A DNA stretch of 64,000 nucleotides from Acidithrix ferrooxidans. Lineage in GTDB: Bacteria; Actinomycetota; Acidimicrobiia; Acidimicrobiales; Acidimicrobiaceae. Shown piece by piece: positions 8,568 to 17,510 of the stretch. The notes beneath the pieces are model-generated. The model was not told the DNA's origin and ran no database searches. It saw only the letters and a list, made by a program, of their open reading frames with translations. The stretch's first letter is position 1; the number at the start of each line of letters is the position of its first letter. The position numbers and the translations under genes were made by a program. The stretch lies in contig NZ_JXYS01000061.1 of the NCBI RefSeq assembly GCF_000949295.1, positions 1-64,000 of the forward strand, read 5' to 3'.

Positions 8568-10043
8568 TTGAACCAAAACAGCACCTATCAAGACAACTTC
8601 GAACCTACGCCAACCTCTAAGAATTGGAAGACGCTGATAGTCGTGTTGAGCGGTACCTTCATGGCTGTAATTGATTCAACCATCGTGAATGTCGCACTCC
8701 CATCGATTGCAAACAATCTCCATGCAACGTCTAGCGATATAGAGTGGATCGTATCGGGATACCTATTGGCATTCGGGCTTATCCTGGTGCCGGCTGGTCG
8801 TTTTGGAGATCGCATTGGCCACAAGCCAATCTTCCTAACAGGTATCAGCCTCTTTACAATCGCTAGTGTCGTATGTGGAACTGCAATAAATCCAACCGAA
8901 CTAGTTATCGCCAGAGTAATTCAAGGCCTTGCAGCTGGGCTCTTTGGCCCTTCAGTCCAAGCGACAATTCAACTTCTATTTATAGGCAGGGCCCGAAGCA
9001 GAGCTTTTGGAATTCTAGGAACGATGATTGGGGTTTCATCGGCACTCGGTCCGATTCTGGGTGGAGTAATTCTATCCTTAGCGGGTTCAGCCTTGGGTTG
9101 GCGCCTTGTCTTCTTTGTAAACCTCATCATCGGCGCTATAGCCATCCCCATGGCGGTTGTGCTCATCCCTAACAATAGACCCAAAATCACCCATAAGCTT
9201 GATCCATTTGGTCTGGCTTTAATCACCGTTGGACTGGCGGCCATCTTCATACCATTGATAGAAGGACAAAGTATCGGATGGCCTCTGTGGACTTATCTTT
9301 CGATAGCCTTCGGAGCCATAATATTTATATCTCTGACCAAATGGGAGCAATTCGCATCCAGAACGGGCCGTGAACCCATTGTTGATCCCAAACTAGCACG
9401 CCAACGGCCCTTTTCGGGAGGGGTTGCTATAGCGATGGCCTATTTCGGGGCTTTCTCTTCTCTTTTCATTATCATCTCTCTCATTTGGCAGGTAGGTCTA
9501 GGGCGCTCACCCCTTGCCTCGGGTCTTACCGTCGCCCCTTTCGCCTTGGGAACCTTAATCTCTGGATCAATTTCTGATAAATTCTCAGCGCGACTAAAAC
9601 GTAGAGTTTTGACTCTAGCTGCCTCGATGTTAGCGACCTCGGTAGTTTCTATTGCGCTTATATTCCACTCATCTAATTCAAATATCTTATCCATCACGCT
9701 GGTTATTCCACTCTTCATAGGGGGCTTTGGAAATGGAATCTTTATCGCTCCGAACCAAGACTTCCTTTTGAGATCAATCCCACGAAGCCAAGCTGGCACC
9801 GCAGCCGGTCTTCTTCAGACTGCTCAAAGAATCGGCAGTGCATTTGGCGTCGCACTGACTGGAACCGTATTTTTCACCGTGCTCGCAGGCCAACTCCCCC
9901 ACACCAAGAACGGAATTATCTCTCAAGATAGATATATTCATGCTGGAGCGATTGCCTTCTTAGTCAACATAGCTCTAGTCATAGCAGTGCTCGCCCTAAT
10001 AACAATCCTTCCAAGAAACCCAGAGGTCTCTAGCACCAATTGA
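8568..10043 (+). CDS. DHA2-family multidrug efflux MFS transporter
   Basis: This is a 491-residue membrane antiporter with about 14 hydrophobic helices. Helix 1 has the DHA2 signature VIDSTIVNVALPSI. Motif A (AGRFGDRIGHKPIFL) and motif C (ALGPILGG) are clear, and IPRSQAGTAAGLLQTAQRIGSA is typical of the last third of the family (given in parts). The start is TTG at 8568, six bases after the Shine-Dalgarno AGGAA. It is a second, diverged DHA2 protein within 10 kb and not a recent duplicate of the one at 2383-4179. The substrate is unknown. An inverted repeat just upstream suggests regulated expression. Confidence 0.92.
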   Translation: MNQNSTYQDNFEPTPTSKNWKTLIVVLSGTFMAVIDSTIVNVALPSIANNLHATSSDIEWIVSGYLLAFGLILVPAGRFGDRIGHKPIFLTGISLFTIASVVCGTAINPTELVIARVIQGLAAGLFGPSVQATIQLLFIGRARSRAFGILGTMIGVSSALGPILGGVILSLAGSALGWRLVFFVNLIIGAIAIPMAVVLIPNNRPKITHKLDPFGLALITVGLAAIFIPLIEGQSIGWPLWTYLSIAFGAIIFISLTKWEQFASRTGREPIVDPKLARQRPFSGGVAIAMAYFGAFSSLFIIISLIWQVGLGRSPLASGLTVAPFALGTLISGSISDKFSARLKRRVLTLAASMLATSVVSIALIFHSSNSNILSITLVIPLFIGGFGNGIFIAPNQDFLLRSIPRSQAGTAAGLLQTAQRIGSAFGVALTGTVFFTVLAGQLPHTKNGIISQDRYIHAGAIAFLVNIALVIAVLALITILPRNPEVSSTN

Positions 10044-10560
10044 CACCAAATCAAATCTAAGACAGAAATTACAAGCCATATGCAAAAGTCACCTTATCCT
10101 CTAGATGTCTGCTTTTTTTGATCGCGACAATCTAGTGTTTCCTTTGGAAATCGCTCTTTCTTGTCATTTTCCAAAGGATTCTCAATCAATAGAACTTGAC
10201 ATCCCGCTCAGCCCGATAGCCTTGCTGAATCCCAATTTAGAGAATCTTTGGCACATCATTTCGAATTCTCCCAATCACTCCAATAGAGGTGAAAAAGCAA
10301 CCCTTGAGAAAAAGTCGCTTAGACCTGCGCTTGCTTGACAGAAAGTGAGAACTTTAGGGAGCCAAGAACTCTTGCACACTTTTGGCCCCGGCGTGTGCTT
10401 GGTCACACTCAAAAAAATCAAATCCTCGGTCGCATATCGCTCCGAGGCTCATATGCCTGATATTCAAGTCCGATGACACAAAAAGAGATCAAGCGTAAAA
10501 CAACCTAAAGCCTAAATTGTTGCCTTCCGGGCGCATAACCGTAATCAACTTAGGTCAAAG
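10044..10560. other. Intergenic, no gene recognised
   Basis: A 77-codon plus-strand frame at 10105-10338 has no recognisable family and no good ribosome-binding site, so it was not called. No terminator with a U-tract was seen after the transporter. Confidence 0.35.
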
Positions 10561-10561
10561 A

Positions 10562-10600
10562 TCTATCCCGATCACTGTGATAGAGTTGGTGTGATATAAC
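10562..10600 (+). promoter_or_regulatory. Promoter with overlapping operator for the esterase
   Basis: A perfect 11-bp palindrome ATCACTGTGAT (10571-10581) is nested in wider arms TCTATC...GATAGA (10562-10584). It sits where a -35 element would be for the -10-like TATAAC at 10595-10600. The predicted transcript starts about 38 nt before the ATG at 10645. The combination looks like a repressed or activated promoter. Confidence 0.45.
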
Positions 10601-10644
10601 GTCGGCCTATATACCTTTGAACTCTTTTAGGTGGTAAAGACAAC

Positions 10645-11526
10645 ATGCTCTCAAATGAAGCTAATATGTTCAGAGATCTTCTTCTACAAATGAAACACTC
10701 CGATCATCCACCTCAAAGCGTTGAAGAGATACGTGTCATGACCGACTCCGTTAGCGATTTTAGCCCCGTGCCTGATGGTGTGGTCATCACCGAAGCAGAG
10801 ATCCAAGGGGTAGTCGTTGAATACATCGATCCACTCAATCGCTCTGGTAAAAATGTTATACTCTACTTTCATGGAGGAGGATACTCGGCCGGCTCACTAA
10901 AAAGTCATCGTTCACTAGGGGCACGCCTAGCCTTAGCCTCCGAATCCAAGGTAGTAATGGCTGACTACCGACTAGCACCGGAAAACCCCTTTCCGGCGGC
11001 ATTAGAAGACTCATTGAAGGTCTACTTGGGACTGTTATCAAATGGTGTCGACCCTCAAAATATCGTCATAGGAGGCGATTCAGCTGGTGGGGGACTGAGC
11101 CTTGCAACCGAAGTCGCAATTCGCGATGGAGGCCACAGCCTCCCAGGTAAAAGCTTCCTTTTTAGTCCTTGGACCGACTTAACCGCATCTGGCGACTCTC
11201 TCCGCCTGCGAAACGATATTGATCCAATGCTCGATGCTAAAGGGATGAAACCAGCCATTCAGATCTACCTAAATGGAGCCGATGCCAGCGATCACCGCGC
11301 ATCTCCCCTCCTTGGTGACCTTTCGGGCTTACCTCCACACCTTGTCTTCGTTGGAACCGATGAAATTCTCTTCGATGATTCATTCCGACTTATAGAAAAA
11401 TTCCACGATTGCAACGTAGAAGCAACCCTAGAGGTTGGCGAAGGGCTCTGGCACGTATGGCCAAGCTTTCCAATGCCCGAGGCAGATCTCGCCTTGGAAA
11501 GAGTCGGAGAGTTCATCCTTGGGTGA
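10645..11526 (+). CDS. Alpha/beta hydrolase, hormone-sensitive-lipase (GDXG) family esterase
   Basis: This cytoplasmic carboxylesterase or lipase is expected to hydrolyse short or medium-chain esters. The family marks are HGGGY (76-80, oxyanion hole), DYRLAPE (107-113), GDSAGG (144-149, nucleophile Ser146), a TDEILFDD stretch (238-245) holding the acidic triad residue, and LWHVW (269-273, His270). The 293-residue length is normal for the family. It is preceded by a promoter with a palindromic operator and appears to be transcribed alone. The natural substrate cannot be deduced. Confidence 0.92.
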   Translation: MLSNEANMFRDLLLQMKHSDHPPQSVEEIRVMTDSVSDFSPVPDGVVITEAEIQGVVVEYIDPLNRSGKNVILYFHGGGYSAGSLKSHRSLGARLALASESKVVMADYRLAPENPFPAALEDSLKVYLGLLSNGVDPQNIVIGGDSAGGGLSLATEVAIRDGGHSLPGKSFLFSPWTDLTASGDSLRLRNDIDPMLDAKGMKPAIQIYLNGADASDHRASPLLGDLSGLPPHLVFVGTDEILFDDSFRLIEKFHDCNVEATLEVGEGLWHVWPSFPMPEADLALERVGEFILG

Positions 11527-12442
11527 TCGCCCGATCGCAAAATATCTTGTGATAAAATTCGCCTACTTGGACCCTCAAGGTTCAACAAAGGCTTAAACAA
11601 CACCCTATTTTAACGAAAGCCACTGTTGTTCAAGGTAATTTGGCCCGGACCAGAGGGTAAGTTTAGGCCATTCCACAAACTAAAAACAAGAAGAATCTAA
11701 AAAACTAGTTAGCACTTGAAATTGCAATCACTCCAGAAGAGCAATCAAATAAATAACAAGGCCGATACTTACGAAATAGCTAAATAACTCATCAATCTCA
11801 GAATCGATGAAACTCATGCTAAGTAGGCAAGATCGAAGTTAAAGTCGAATCTATATATACAATCACAGCAGGAGAACCTCCGCTGATCTCAGCCAACATC
11901 ACAAGCGGCTAGACGATTCCCCAGAAATGTCCGCTTATATCTGACTCTTAGGGAAAACCATGATAGTAGTCGACTTGGCCGAGCTATAGAGAAGCGCCTT
12001 GAATCGTAGATTCAAAAATACCGATAAGAGCGATCGAACCACCTAAAACTAAGATCCTCTACTCTTCATACCTCGCATAGGTTGAAGTACAAAACTCATA
12101 TCTTGTATAGTAAGTTTGATTGCCACATCAGAGCGGCAGAAGTGACCATGGCCAGAGCTGAGCCATCTCACGTATGAAAAACTCCGACTCAGCTGATAAC
12201 TCGGGGATGTGATCCAAACCATCCACTTTGCAATCTATTAGGCCAATAGTGGTTTCCAAGCGCGACAATATACGCATTCACCAGGATAAATCTTACGGCA
12301 CAAACGCAATCAAAGCCGAAAGGACGCAGCGAAGTAATCTCGTATTATTTCATCTTGAGGAGCAATTTATTGCAAAAGGCCGTCTAATTATGACAAACCT
12401 GATTAGAATTATCGAGAATTGAAAATGCGAAAGGAAGTGTGA
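11527..12442. other. Long intergenic region, probable cys operon promoter and leader
   Basis: About 900 bp without a recognisable gene. TTGAAG at 12082-12087 and TATAGT near 12106-12111 form a plausible promoter about 330 bp before cysI, implying a long leader. A 64-codon frame at 12228-12422 within it has no known relatives that I recognise. AAAGGAAG just before 12443 is the cysI ribosome-binding site. Confidence 0.35.
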
Positions 12443-14197
12443 ATGGAAACCGATATACAAAAGACAATCAAAAACATTAGTGCGGTGGAAAAGGTCAAAG
12501 AGAACTCTAACTCTCTTCGAGGCACGATCGCTTCCGAACTCGAAAACGATGATCCAAAATTCTCAAATGAAGCAAGTCAGATCTTAAAGTTCCACGGGAT
12601 CTACACCCAAGATAATCGTGACTCGCGCTCAACTCGACTGAAGGCTGGACTAGAGATTGAGCATTTAGTTATGGCCCGAGTCTCAATACCTGGTGGACGC
12701 ATCTCCTCAGAACAATATTTAGCACTCAACCAAATCGCCAATGATCTTGGGAACTCGACCCTTCGCCTCACCACTCGCCAGGGAATCCAATTTCACTTTG
12801 TGACAAAACAAGACGTTAGAGAACTACTTTCTCGCATCAACGAGACACTATTAACGACATGGGGTGGATGTGGTGACGTAATCAGAAATGTCACAGCATG
12901 TCCAAACGTGGAGGATCCCCGGGTGAAGACGGTCGTCGAAAGAGTCGCCAACGAGATATCAAACCGTTATAAAGCACCATCGGATGCCTATTTCGAATTT
13001 TGGATCGACGGAGAAAAAGTAGCTGAATCCATCTCAGGTGCCAAGACACAAGAGCGATCTATCTATCGGGCAAACATGCTACCTAGAAAGTTCAAGATCG
13101 GGGTGGTCTCTTCGATCGACAACTGTATCGACGTGCTCAGTCACGATCTCGGGATCGTAGTCGATAACGAAAATTCCCAAATAATAAGACTCTACGTCGG
13201 AGGCGGCCTGGGCCGAAGTGGAACCGATGAAAGCACATTTGCTCGCCTCGGTGATCTCTTGGGAGAGATTGATATTGAGAGTCTCTTCGCCTTCACAGAT
13301 GCAATAATCGAGCTCCAGCGTGACCTTGGAGATCGAAATGATCGGGCCCATGCACGCCTAAAGTACCTAATTGCTCGCATTGGAGTAGACGAATTCCGCC
13401 GACTTGTAGAGGAAAAGGTAGATATCCGATTCCAGCCGGCCGAAAAAGACCTGTTCTTGGCCACAAACGATCATCTAGGGCTAACACGAAATAAGTTCAA
13501 CAATAGCTATGCCCTAGGTATAAAGCTACCCTCTGGTCGAATTGCCGACACAGCCCCAATCAACCATAGGACTGCGATATCGACAATAGTACAAAGGTAC
13601 CGTCCAAATCTCGCAGTAACCGCCAAAGGTGACCTTATCCTTACCGACTTAGCGTCAGAGATCGCACCAAATCTTCAAGATGATCTTGAAGCTCTAGGGG
13701 TCCCATCCCTGAAGCGGCAAAAGCCAATCTTTGTCTCTTCCTTTGCGTGTGTAGCCCTTCCCACCTGTGGATTAGCCCTCGCCGAATCCGAAAGATATCT
13801 ACCGACATTCCTGGGCCAACTCCAAGATCGCCTCGAGCTCCTTGGCATCGGAGATGATGATATCGAAGTTCGAATGACTGGTTGTCCCAATGGGTGCGCT
13901 CGTCCCTACTTGGCCGAGATTGGTATAGTTGGACGCACCAAGAAAAGCTACGACATCTTTCTTGGCTCCGATCGCGAGGGTACCCGCCTAAATCAACTCT
14001 TTGCAGAGGACGTCGAAAAAGAGTCGATAGTCGACTCTCTCGCTCCGTTACTAATTGCATGGCGAGATGAACGAAAAGAGTCCGAACGCTTTGGAGACTT
14101 CATCTATCGTCTCGAGCGATCGAGACTAACTGCATATGTTCCTGCCCCAAGGCGCCAACGCATAAAGGTGTCGGCAAGCTCGAAGGAGTCGTTGTGA
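12443..14197 (+). CDS. cysI: Assimilatory sulfite reductase hemoprotein (CysI type)
   Basis: This enzyme reduces sulfite to sulfide with six electrons at a siroheme-[4Fe-4S] centre. The 584-residue protein has the nitrite/sulfite reductase duplication. The N-terminal half has NSLRGTIASEL and KFHGIYTQDNRD, as in CysI, then LRLTTRQGIQFHF (107-119) and CGDVIRNVTACP (143-154). The cluster ligands are Cys436 and Cys442 (C-x5-C) plus Cys481 and Cys485 (C-x3-C, in TGCPNGC). The CysI-like N-terminus and the sulfate genes downstream argue for sulfite rather than nitrite. No CysJ flavoprotein is encoded in the window, so the electron donor may be ferredoxin or a distant reductase. The start ATG has AAAGGAAG upstream. 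The stop overlaps the next gene by 4 bp. Confidence 0.88.
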   Translation: METDIQKTIKNISAVEKVKENSNSLRGTIASELENDDPKFSNEASQILKFHGIYTQDNRDSRSTRLKAGLEIEHLVMARVSIPGGRISSEQYLALNQIANDLGNSTLRLTTRQGIQFHFVTKQDVRELLSRINETLLTTWGGCGDVIRNVTACPNVEDPRVKTVVERVANEISNRYKAPSDAYFEFWIDGEKVAESISGAKTQERSIYRANMLPRKFKIGVVSSIDNCIDVLSHDLGIVVDNENSQIIRLYVGGGLGRSGTDESTFARLGDLLGEIDIESLFAFTDAIIELQRDLGDRNDRAHARLKYLIARIGVDEFRRLVEEKVDIRFQPAEKDLFLATNDHLGLTRNKFNNSYALGIKLPSGRIADTAPINHRTAISTIVQRYRPNLAVTAKGDLILTDLASEIAPNLQDDLEALGVPSLKRQKPIFVSSFACVALPTCGLALAESERYLPTFLGQLQDRLELLGIGDDDIEVRMTGCPNGCARPYLAEIGIVGRTKKSYDIFLGSDREGTRLNQLFAEDVEKESIVDSLAPLLIAWRDERKESERFGDFIYRLERSRLTAYVPAPRRQRIKVSASSKESL

Positions 14198-14793
14198 TTA
14201 TCGCTCTAGAGCTGCATTCCCGTGACGTCTATATTATAGGAAGCTCAAAACAAGCTCTAATGCGGGCTCGCGTCGCCATGGCGGAAGGTGCGATTGTTAC
14301 ACTTTTTAGGTACGGACAGACCACGGAATCAATCAATACCGACGAGATAGATGACGATATCATAGTTGTTGATCGCAGGCCCAAAAGACGCGAGCTACGA
14401 AAGCCCTTCTTGGTAATAGCATGTGACCGCGATAAAAAGCTAAACCGTTGGATCCATCGCCAAAGCCTCAAAAAGAGATTCCTTTTAAATACCTTGGACG
14501 AGCCAAAGACCGCCAACTTTAGCCACGTTGCCACTAGGCGACTCTTTGGCTCAGTCGACATTGCAATTTCGACGAATGGTACATCTCCAGCTTTCGGCGG
14601 AATCTTTGTCGACCATCTAAAAAGTCGAACACAAGATACAGACCAACTGGTCTACGAGCAATTTAAAACCACCCGAAAAGAGTTGAAGGAAAATGGATAT
14701 TCGACCTTCGACTTCGATTGGCGAGAGTTGGACTCCACGCTAAGGTCAAAGGAAAATCCGACTTCGAAAAATCACCACCAGGTGAACCTTTGA
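14194..14793 (+). CDS. Siroheme synthase-like protein (precorrin-2 dehydrogenase/ferrochelatase, CysG N-terminal type)
   Basis: It probably makes the siroheme cofactor for the adjacent sulfite reductase by oxidising precorrin-2 and perhaps inserting iron. The Met8/CysG-N fold is visible: a Rossmann start DVYIIGSSKQALMRARVAM (11-29), LVIACDRDKKLN, and the family stretch VDIAISTNGTSPAFG. The usual glycine-rich GGG of the NAD site reads GSS here. The 199-residue length fits the bifunctional two-domain form without a methyltransferase domain. The GTG start overlaps the cysI stop (GTGA), so translation is coupled. Confidence 0.8.
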   Translation: MIIALELHSRDVYIIGSSKQALMRARVAMAEGAIVTLFRYGQTTESINTDEIDDDIIVVDRRPKRRELRKPFLVIACDRDKKLNRWIHRQSLKKRFLLNTLDEPKTANFSHVATRRLFGSVDIAISTNGTSPAFGGIFVDHLKSRTQDTDQLVYEQFKTTRKELKENGYSTFDFDWRELDSTLRSKENPTSKNHHQVNL

Positions 14794-14893
14794 CCAACGC
14801 CGAACCTGCACTCAAATAGCAGACTAAGGTCCGCCAACAAAGAAATGATATGCTACCTAGGGCCCTAATGGGCGAGAAAAACCCGTCATAGTC

Positions 14894-14918
14894 TTGGAAG
14901 CTAAGAATCCAAAGCTTC
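14894..14918 (+). promoter_or_regulatory. Two mutually exclusive hairpins in the cysC leader
   Basis: TTGGA (14894-14898) can pair with TCCAA (14908-14912). Alternatively GAAGCT (14897-14902) can pair with AGCTTC (14913-14918). The two stems share bases, so only one can form. They precede the AGAGGT ribosome-binding site at 14925-14930, as in a translational switch. No known riboswitch class was recognised. Confidence 0.3.
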
Positions 14919-14935
14919 TACAAAAGAGGTAATTG

Positions 14936-14977
14936 ATGTCAAATGCACAATCGAAAAAGAAGTTACCAGGAAGATAA
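14936..14977 (+). CDS. 13-codon micro-ORF upstream of cysC
   Basis: The reading frame MSNAQSKKKLPGR starts at ATG 14936, five bases after the good Shine-Dalgarno AGAGGT, and stops with TAA at 14975-14977. The cysC start lies one base beyond. The cysC ribosome-binding site (CAGGAAG, 14967-14973) is inside the micro-ORF, so translating it could couple to or gate cysC. It contains no Cys or Met codon after the start, which argues against a classic amino-acid attenuator. Whether it is translated is unknown. Confidence 0.4.
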   Translation: MSNAQSKKKLPGR

Positions 14978-14978
14978 T

Positions 14979-15524
14979 ATGCCACAATTTCCAACACACG
15001 CGCCCGTTCTTTGGTTTACTGGCCTATCTGGCGCAGGCAAGACAACGATCGCCAGGGAGATTCACCAAGAACTGACCAATAGAGGGATCAAAGTAGAACT
15101 GCTCGATGGCGATGAGATTCGCGCCGTTCTCTCTCCAGACCTCGGTTTTTCCAGGAAAGATCGCGACTTACAGGTTCAAAGGCTTGGATATATCGCCTCG
15201 CTCTTGGCGAGAAACAGAGTGGTGGTACTCGTCTCGGCCATCTCGCCATACGAAAGCTCAAGGAACCAAGCTCTTTCAATGTGTGAACGTGGCCGCGAAA
15301 TCCACGTACACGCACCCTTTGAGACCGTCCTTCAAAGAGACACAAAAGGACTCTACAAAAAGGCGCTAGCTGGTGAGATAAAAGGTCTTACTGGATACGA
15401 CGACCCCTATGAAGCTCCAACCCAACCCGACCTATTCGTTCCGACTGCAGAATTAGAGCTAGATCAAGCCAAAGAGCTAGTAATGAGATTTTTAGAGAAA
15501 GAGCTCGCCGATGCTGGAATCTAA
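14979..15524 (+). CDS. cysC: Adenylylsulfate (APS) kinase
   Basis: It phosphorylates APS to PAPS with ATP. The P-loop GLSGAGKTT, LLDGDEIRAVLSPDLGFS, the DRDLQVQRLGYIASLLARN region and the KGLYKKALAGEIKGLTGYDDPYE substrate segment are all family hallmarks (quoted in parts). I chose ATG 14979 (MPQFPTHAP) because AGGAAG lies five bases upstream. An in-frame ATG at 14943 has no such site. The resulting 181-residue protein has the normal length. Its 3' end overlaps cysH by 14 bp, so it is within one operon with cysI, cysH and sat. PAPS could feed the reductase or sulfotransferases. Confidence 0.93.
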   Translation: MPQFPTHAPVLWFTGLSGAGKTTIAREIHQELTNRGIKVELLDGDEIRAVLSPDLGFSRKDRDLQVQRLGYIASLLARNRVVVLVSAISPYESSRNQALSMCERGREIHVHAPFETVLQRDTKGLYKKALAGEIKGLTGYDDPYEAPTQPDLFVPTAELELDQAKELVMRFLEKELADAGI

Positions 15525-16167
15525 CTTCCAAGAAACTAAAGAGATCCTGAGATCCGCCATAAAAGACCACATCGACCTAAAGATAACCACCGGTCTAAAT
15601 ATCGCTGGCACCGTACTAATTGACCTTGCCGTCTCACAAGGGTTCGACGGTGACGTCGTCTTTGTTGATACAAATTACCATTTTAGTGAAACTCTTTCAT
15701 TCTTCGCCTACCTCAAATCTCGATACCAGAGTGCTAACTTCATCACACTAAAGCCAAAAGCTCCCTTCGAAGACGGCTATTTGATTGATCCAGTCGCGTG
15801 CTGTAGTCAAAACAAGGTAGAGCCGCTTGAGGACTTTCTCGCGGCCACCATGCCAAGCGCCATCCTAAATGGAAGGACTCGCGAAAGCGCCTCAACACGA
15901 AATACTCTGGGTGCACTTGAAGATGGCAATCCCATCAGGCTAAACCCGTTATATCGATGGGAGCGAAAAGACCTAGAATCCTATGCCAAGAGTTACGATC
16001 TCAGACTTCACCCTCTCTATTCCCAAGGCTATCTATCAATGGGGTGCTGGCCATGTACCGCAGCTGTCAAGGCAGGCGAGGACATACGTGCTGGCAGATT
16101 CGTTGGCCAAGGTCGCACTGAATGTGGAATTTGGACTAAGACAAAGCCGCCCGCTCAAGAAGCCTAA
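15511..16167 (+). CDS. cysH: Assimilatory (P)APS reductase, [4Fe-4S] type
   Basis: It reduces APS (or PAPS) to sulfite with thioredoxin-type thiols. The PP-loop fold carries the nucleotide-binding GRTRES stretch (121-126). Cys97-Cys98 and Cys179-x2-Cys182 are the CC...CxxC ligands of the [4Fe-4S] cluster that mark the APS-using bacterial and plant-type enzymes. Catalytic Cys205 lies in the C-terminal RTECGIW motif. The cluster suggests APS as the main substrate even though APS kinase is encoded next door. It starts inside the end of cysC, and sat follows 67 bp downstream. Confidence 0.92.
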   Translation: MLESNFQETKEILRSAIKDHIDLKITTGLNIAGTVLIDLAVSQGFDGDVVFVDTNYHFSETLSFFAYLKSRYQSANFITLKPKAPFEDGYLIDPVACCSQNKVEPLEDFLAATMPSAILNGRTRESASTRNTLGALEDGNPIRLNPLYRWERKDLESYAKSYDLRLHPLYSQGYLSMGCWPCTAAVKAGEDIRAGRFVGQGRTECGIWTKTKPPAQEA

Positions 16168-16234
16168 TTGTATCAAATACGACTCCAAATACCACGACAC
16201 AACCGTCTAAGGTTACTAATGAAAGAGACAAGAC

Positions 16235-17374
16235 GTGAGTTTTAATCCAAGCGACCCAATCGCCCCGCCACATGGCGGAGAACTAATCCACTTTGAGATT
16301 ACCGCGCCATTTAAGGTAGATAAATTCATCGATATCGAACTTTCGCCAAGACAAAGAGCCGACCTTGAGATGATATTCGTTGGTGCTTACTCTCCCCTTT
16401 CTTCCTTTCTCGGACGAGATGACTACCACTGTGTTCTGGATTCGATGAAATTAAGTGATGGGACACTTTGGCCACTTCCAATCACCTTTGTTGTCTCCTC
16501 AGGGGAACTAGCTACCGGAACCGCCGCAGCAAAACTACACATTCAGAGTGTTCACGTGGCTACGATGATTATTAGAGAGCGTTTCCCAGTAGAACTCCAT
16601 CAAGAAGCGCAGAGTGTCTACGGTACCACCGATAGCGCACACCCTGGAGTGGCTACTCTCATCAACGAAGGGGACATTGCCATTGCTGGGGAACTCTTTT
16701 TTCATCAACCCGTACGAGACTTTCGTGGTAGCGAATATCTAACGCCAACTGAGACCCGCAGTTACTTTCATGAACAAAGATGGAACTCCGTCGTCGCCTT
16801 CCAAACTAGAAACCCGATCCATAGGGCGCATGAATACCTCCACAAAGTAGCTCTGGAGTTGGTCGATGGCCTCTTTATTAATCCGTTGGTCGGCCATACC
16901 AAAGATGACGACGTACCTTCTGAAGTTCGAATGGAAGCTTATCGAACTCTCTTAGATAACTATTACCCGAGGGATCGAGTACTCCTTGGAGTTTATCCAG
17001 CAGCGATGCGATATGCAGGACCTAAGGAGGCGATCCTTCATGCCCTCTCCCGCAAAAACTACGGATGTACCCACTTTATCGTTGGCCGAGATCATGCGGG
17101 GGTTGGAGACTACTATGGTACCTATGCAGCCCAAGAGATCTTTAGCACCTTAGATCCATCTCAATTGGGAATCGAGATAATGAAGTTCGAACATAGTTTC
17201 TTTTGCCTTGTCTGCGAACAAGTGGTCTCTAAAAGAACCTGTCCCCATCCAAAATCAAGCCATTTGATACTCTCAGGCACCAAGGTCAGAGAACTGCTCA
17301 GCAGAGGAGTGGCACTACCTTCCCAGTACTCTCGACCCGAAGTCGCATCAGTCCTAGCCGCGGCTTATCTTTAA
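16235..17374 (+). CDS. sat: Sulfate adenylyltransferase (ATP sulfurylase, homomeric type)
   Basis: It activates sulfate with ATP to APS, the first step of the pathway. The 379-residue single-chain form has the PUA-like N-terminal domain and the catalytic core. The marks are FQTRNPIHRAHEY (189-201), INPLVGHTKDDD, GVYPAAMRYAGPKEA, VGRDHAGVGDYYG (283-295) and LSGTKVRELLSRG (346-358). A Cys324/Cys327/Cys336 cluster corresponds to the structural zinc site of prokaryotic homomeric enzymes. The start is GTG at 16235. It is the last gene of the sulfate operon, with a strong terminator 137 bp after the stop. Confidence 0.95.
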   Translation: MSFNPSDPIAPPHGGELIHFEITAPFKVDKFIDIELSPRQRADLEMIFVGAYSPLSSFLGRDDYHCVLDSMKLSDGTLWPLPITFVVSSGELATGTAAAKLHIQSVHVATMIIRERFPVELHQEAQSVYGTTDSAHPGVATLINEGDIAIAGELFFHQPVRDFRGSEYLTPTETRSYFHEQRWNSVVAFQTRNPIHRAHEYLHKVALELVDGLFINPLVGHTKDDDVPSEVRMEAYRTLLDNYYPRDRVLLGVYPAAMRYAGPKEAILHALSRKNYGCTHFIVGRDHAGVGDYYGTYAAQEIFSTLDPSQLGIEIMKFEHSFFCLVCEQVVSKRTCPHPKSSHLILSGTKVRELLSRGVALPSQYSRPEVASVLAAAYL

Positions 17375-17510
17375 TAAGAAAAAAGACAGACCGCCATGTT
17401 GTAGACTCACAATCAAAGATCGATAAATCATGGTATTTGGTCAACCTTCATAACCCAACCTAAACCAACGAGACTATCGAGAAAATTTCGATCTGACATT
17501 TGAATTCACC

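Noticed and set aside
10105-10338. 77-codon frame after the second DHA2 gene
   Set aside because: No recognised family, no ribosome-binding site, and proline/asparagine-rich sequence typical of chance translation.
12443-14197. Nitrite reductase instead of sulfite reductase
   Set aside because: The N-terminus resembles CysI and the operon encodes sulfate activation and reduction, so sulfite is the better substrate call.
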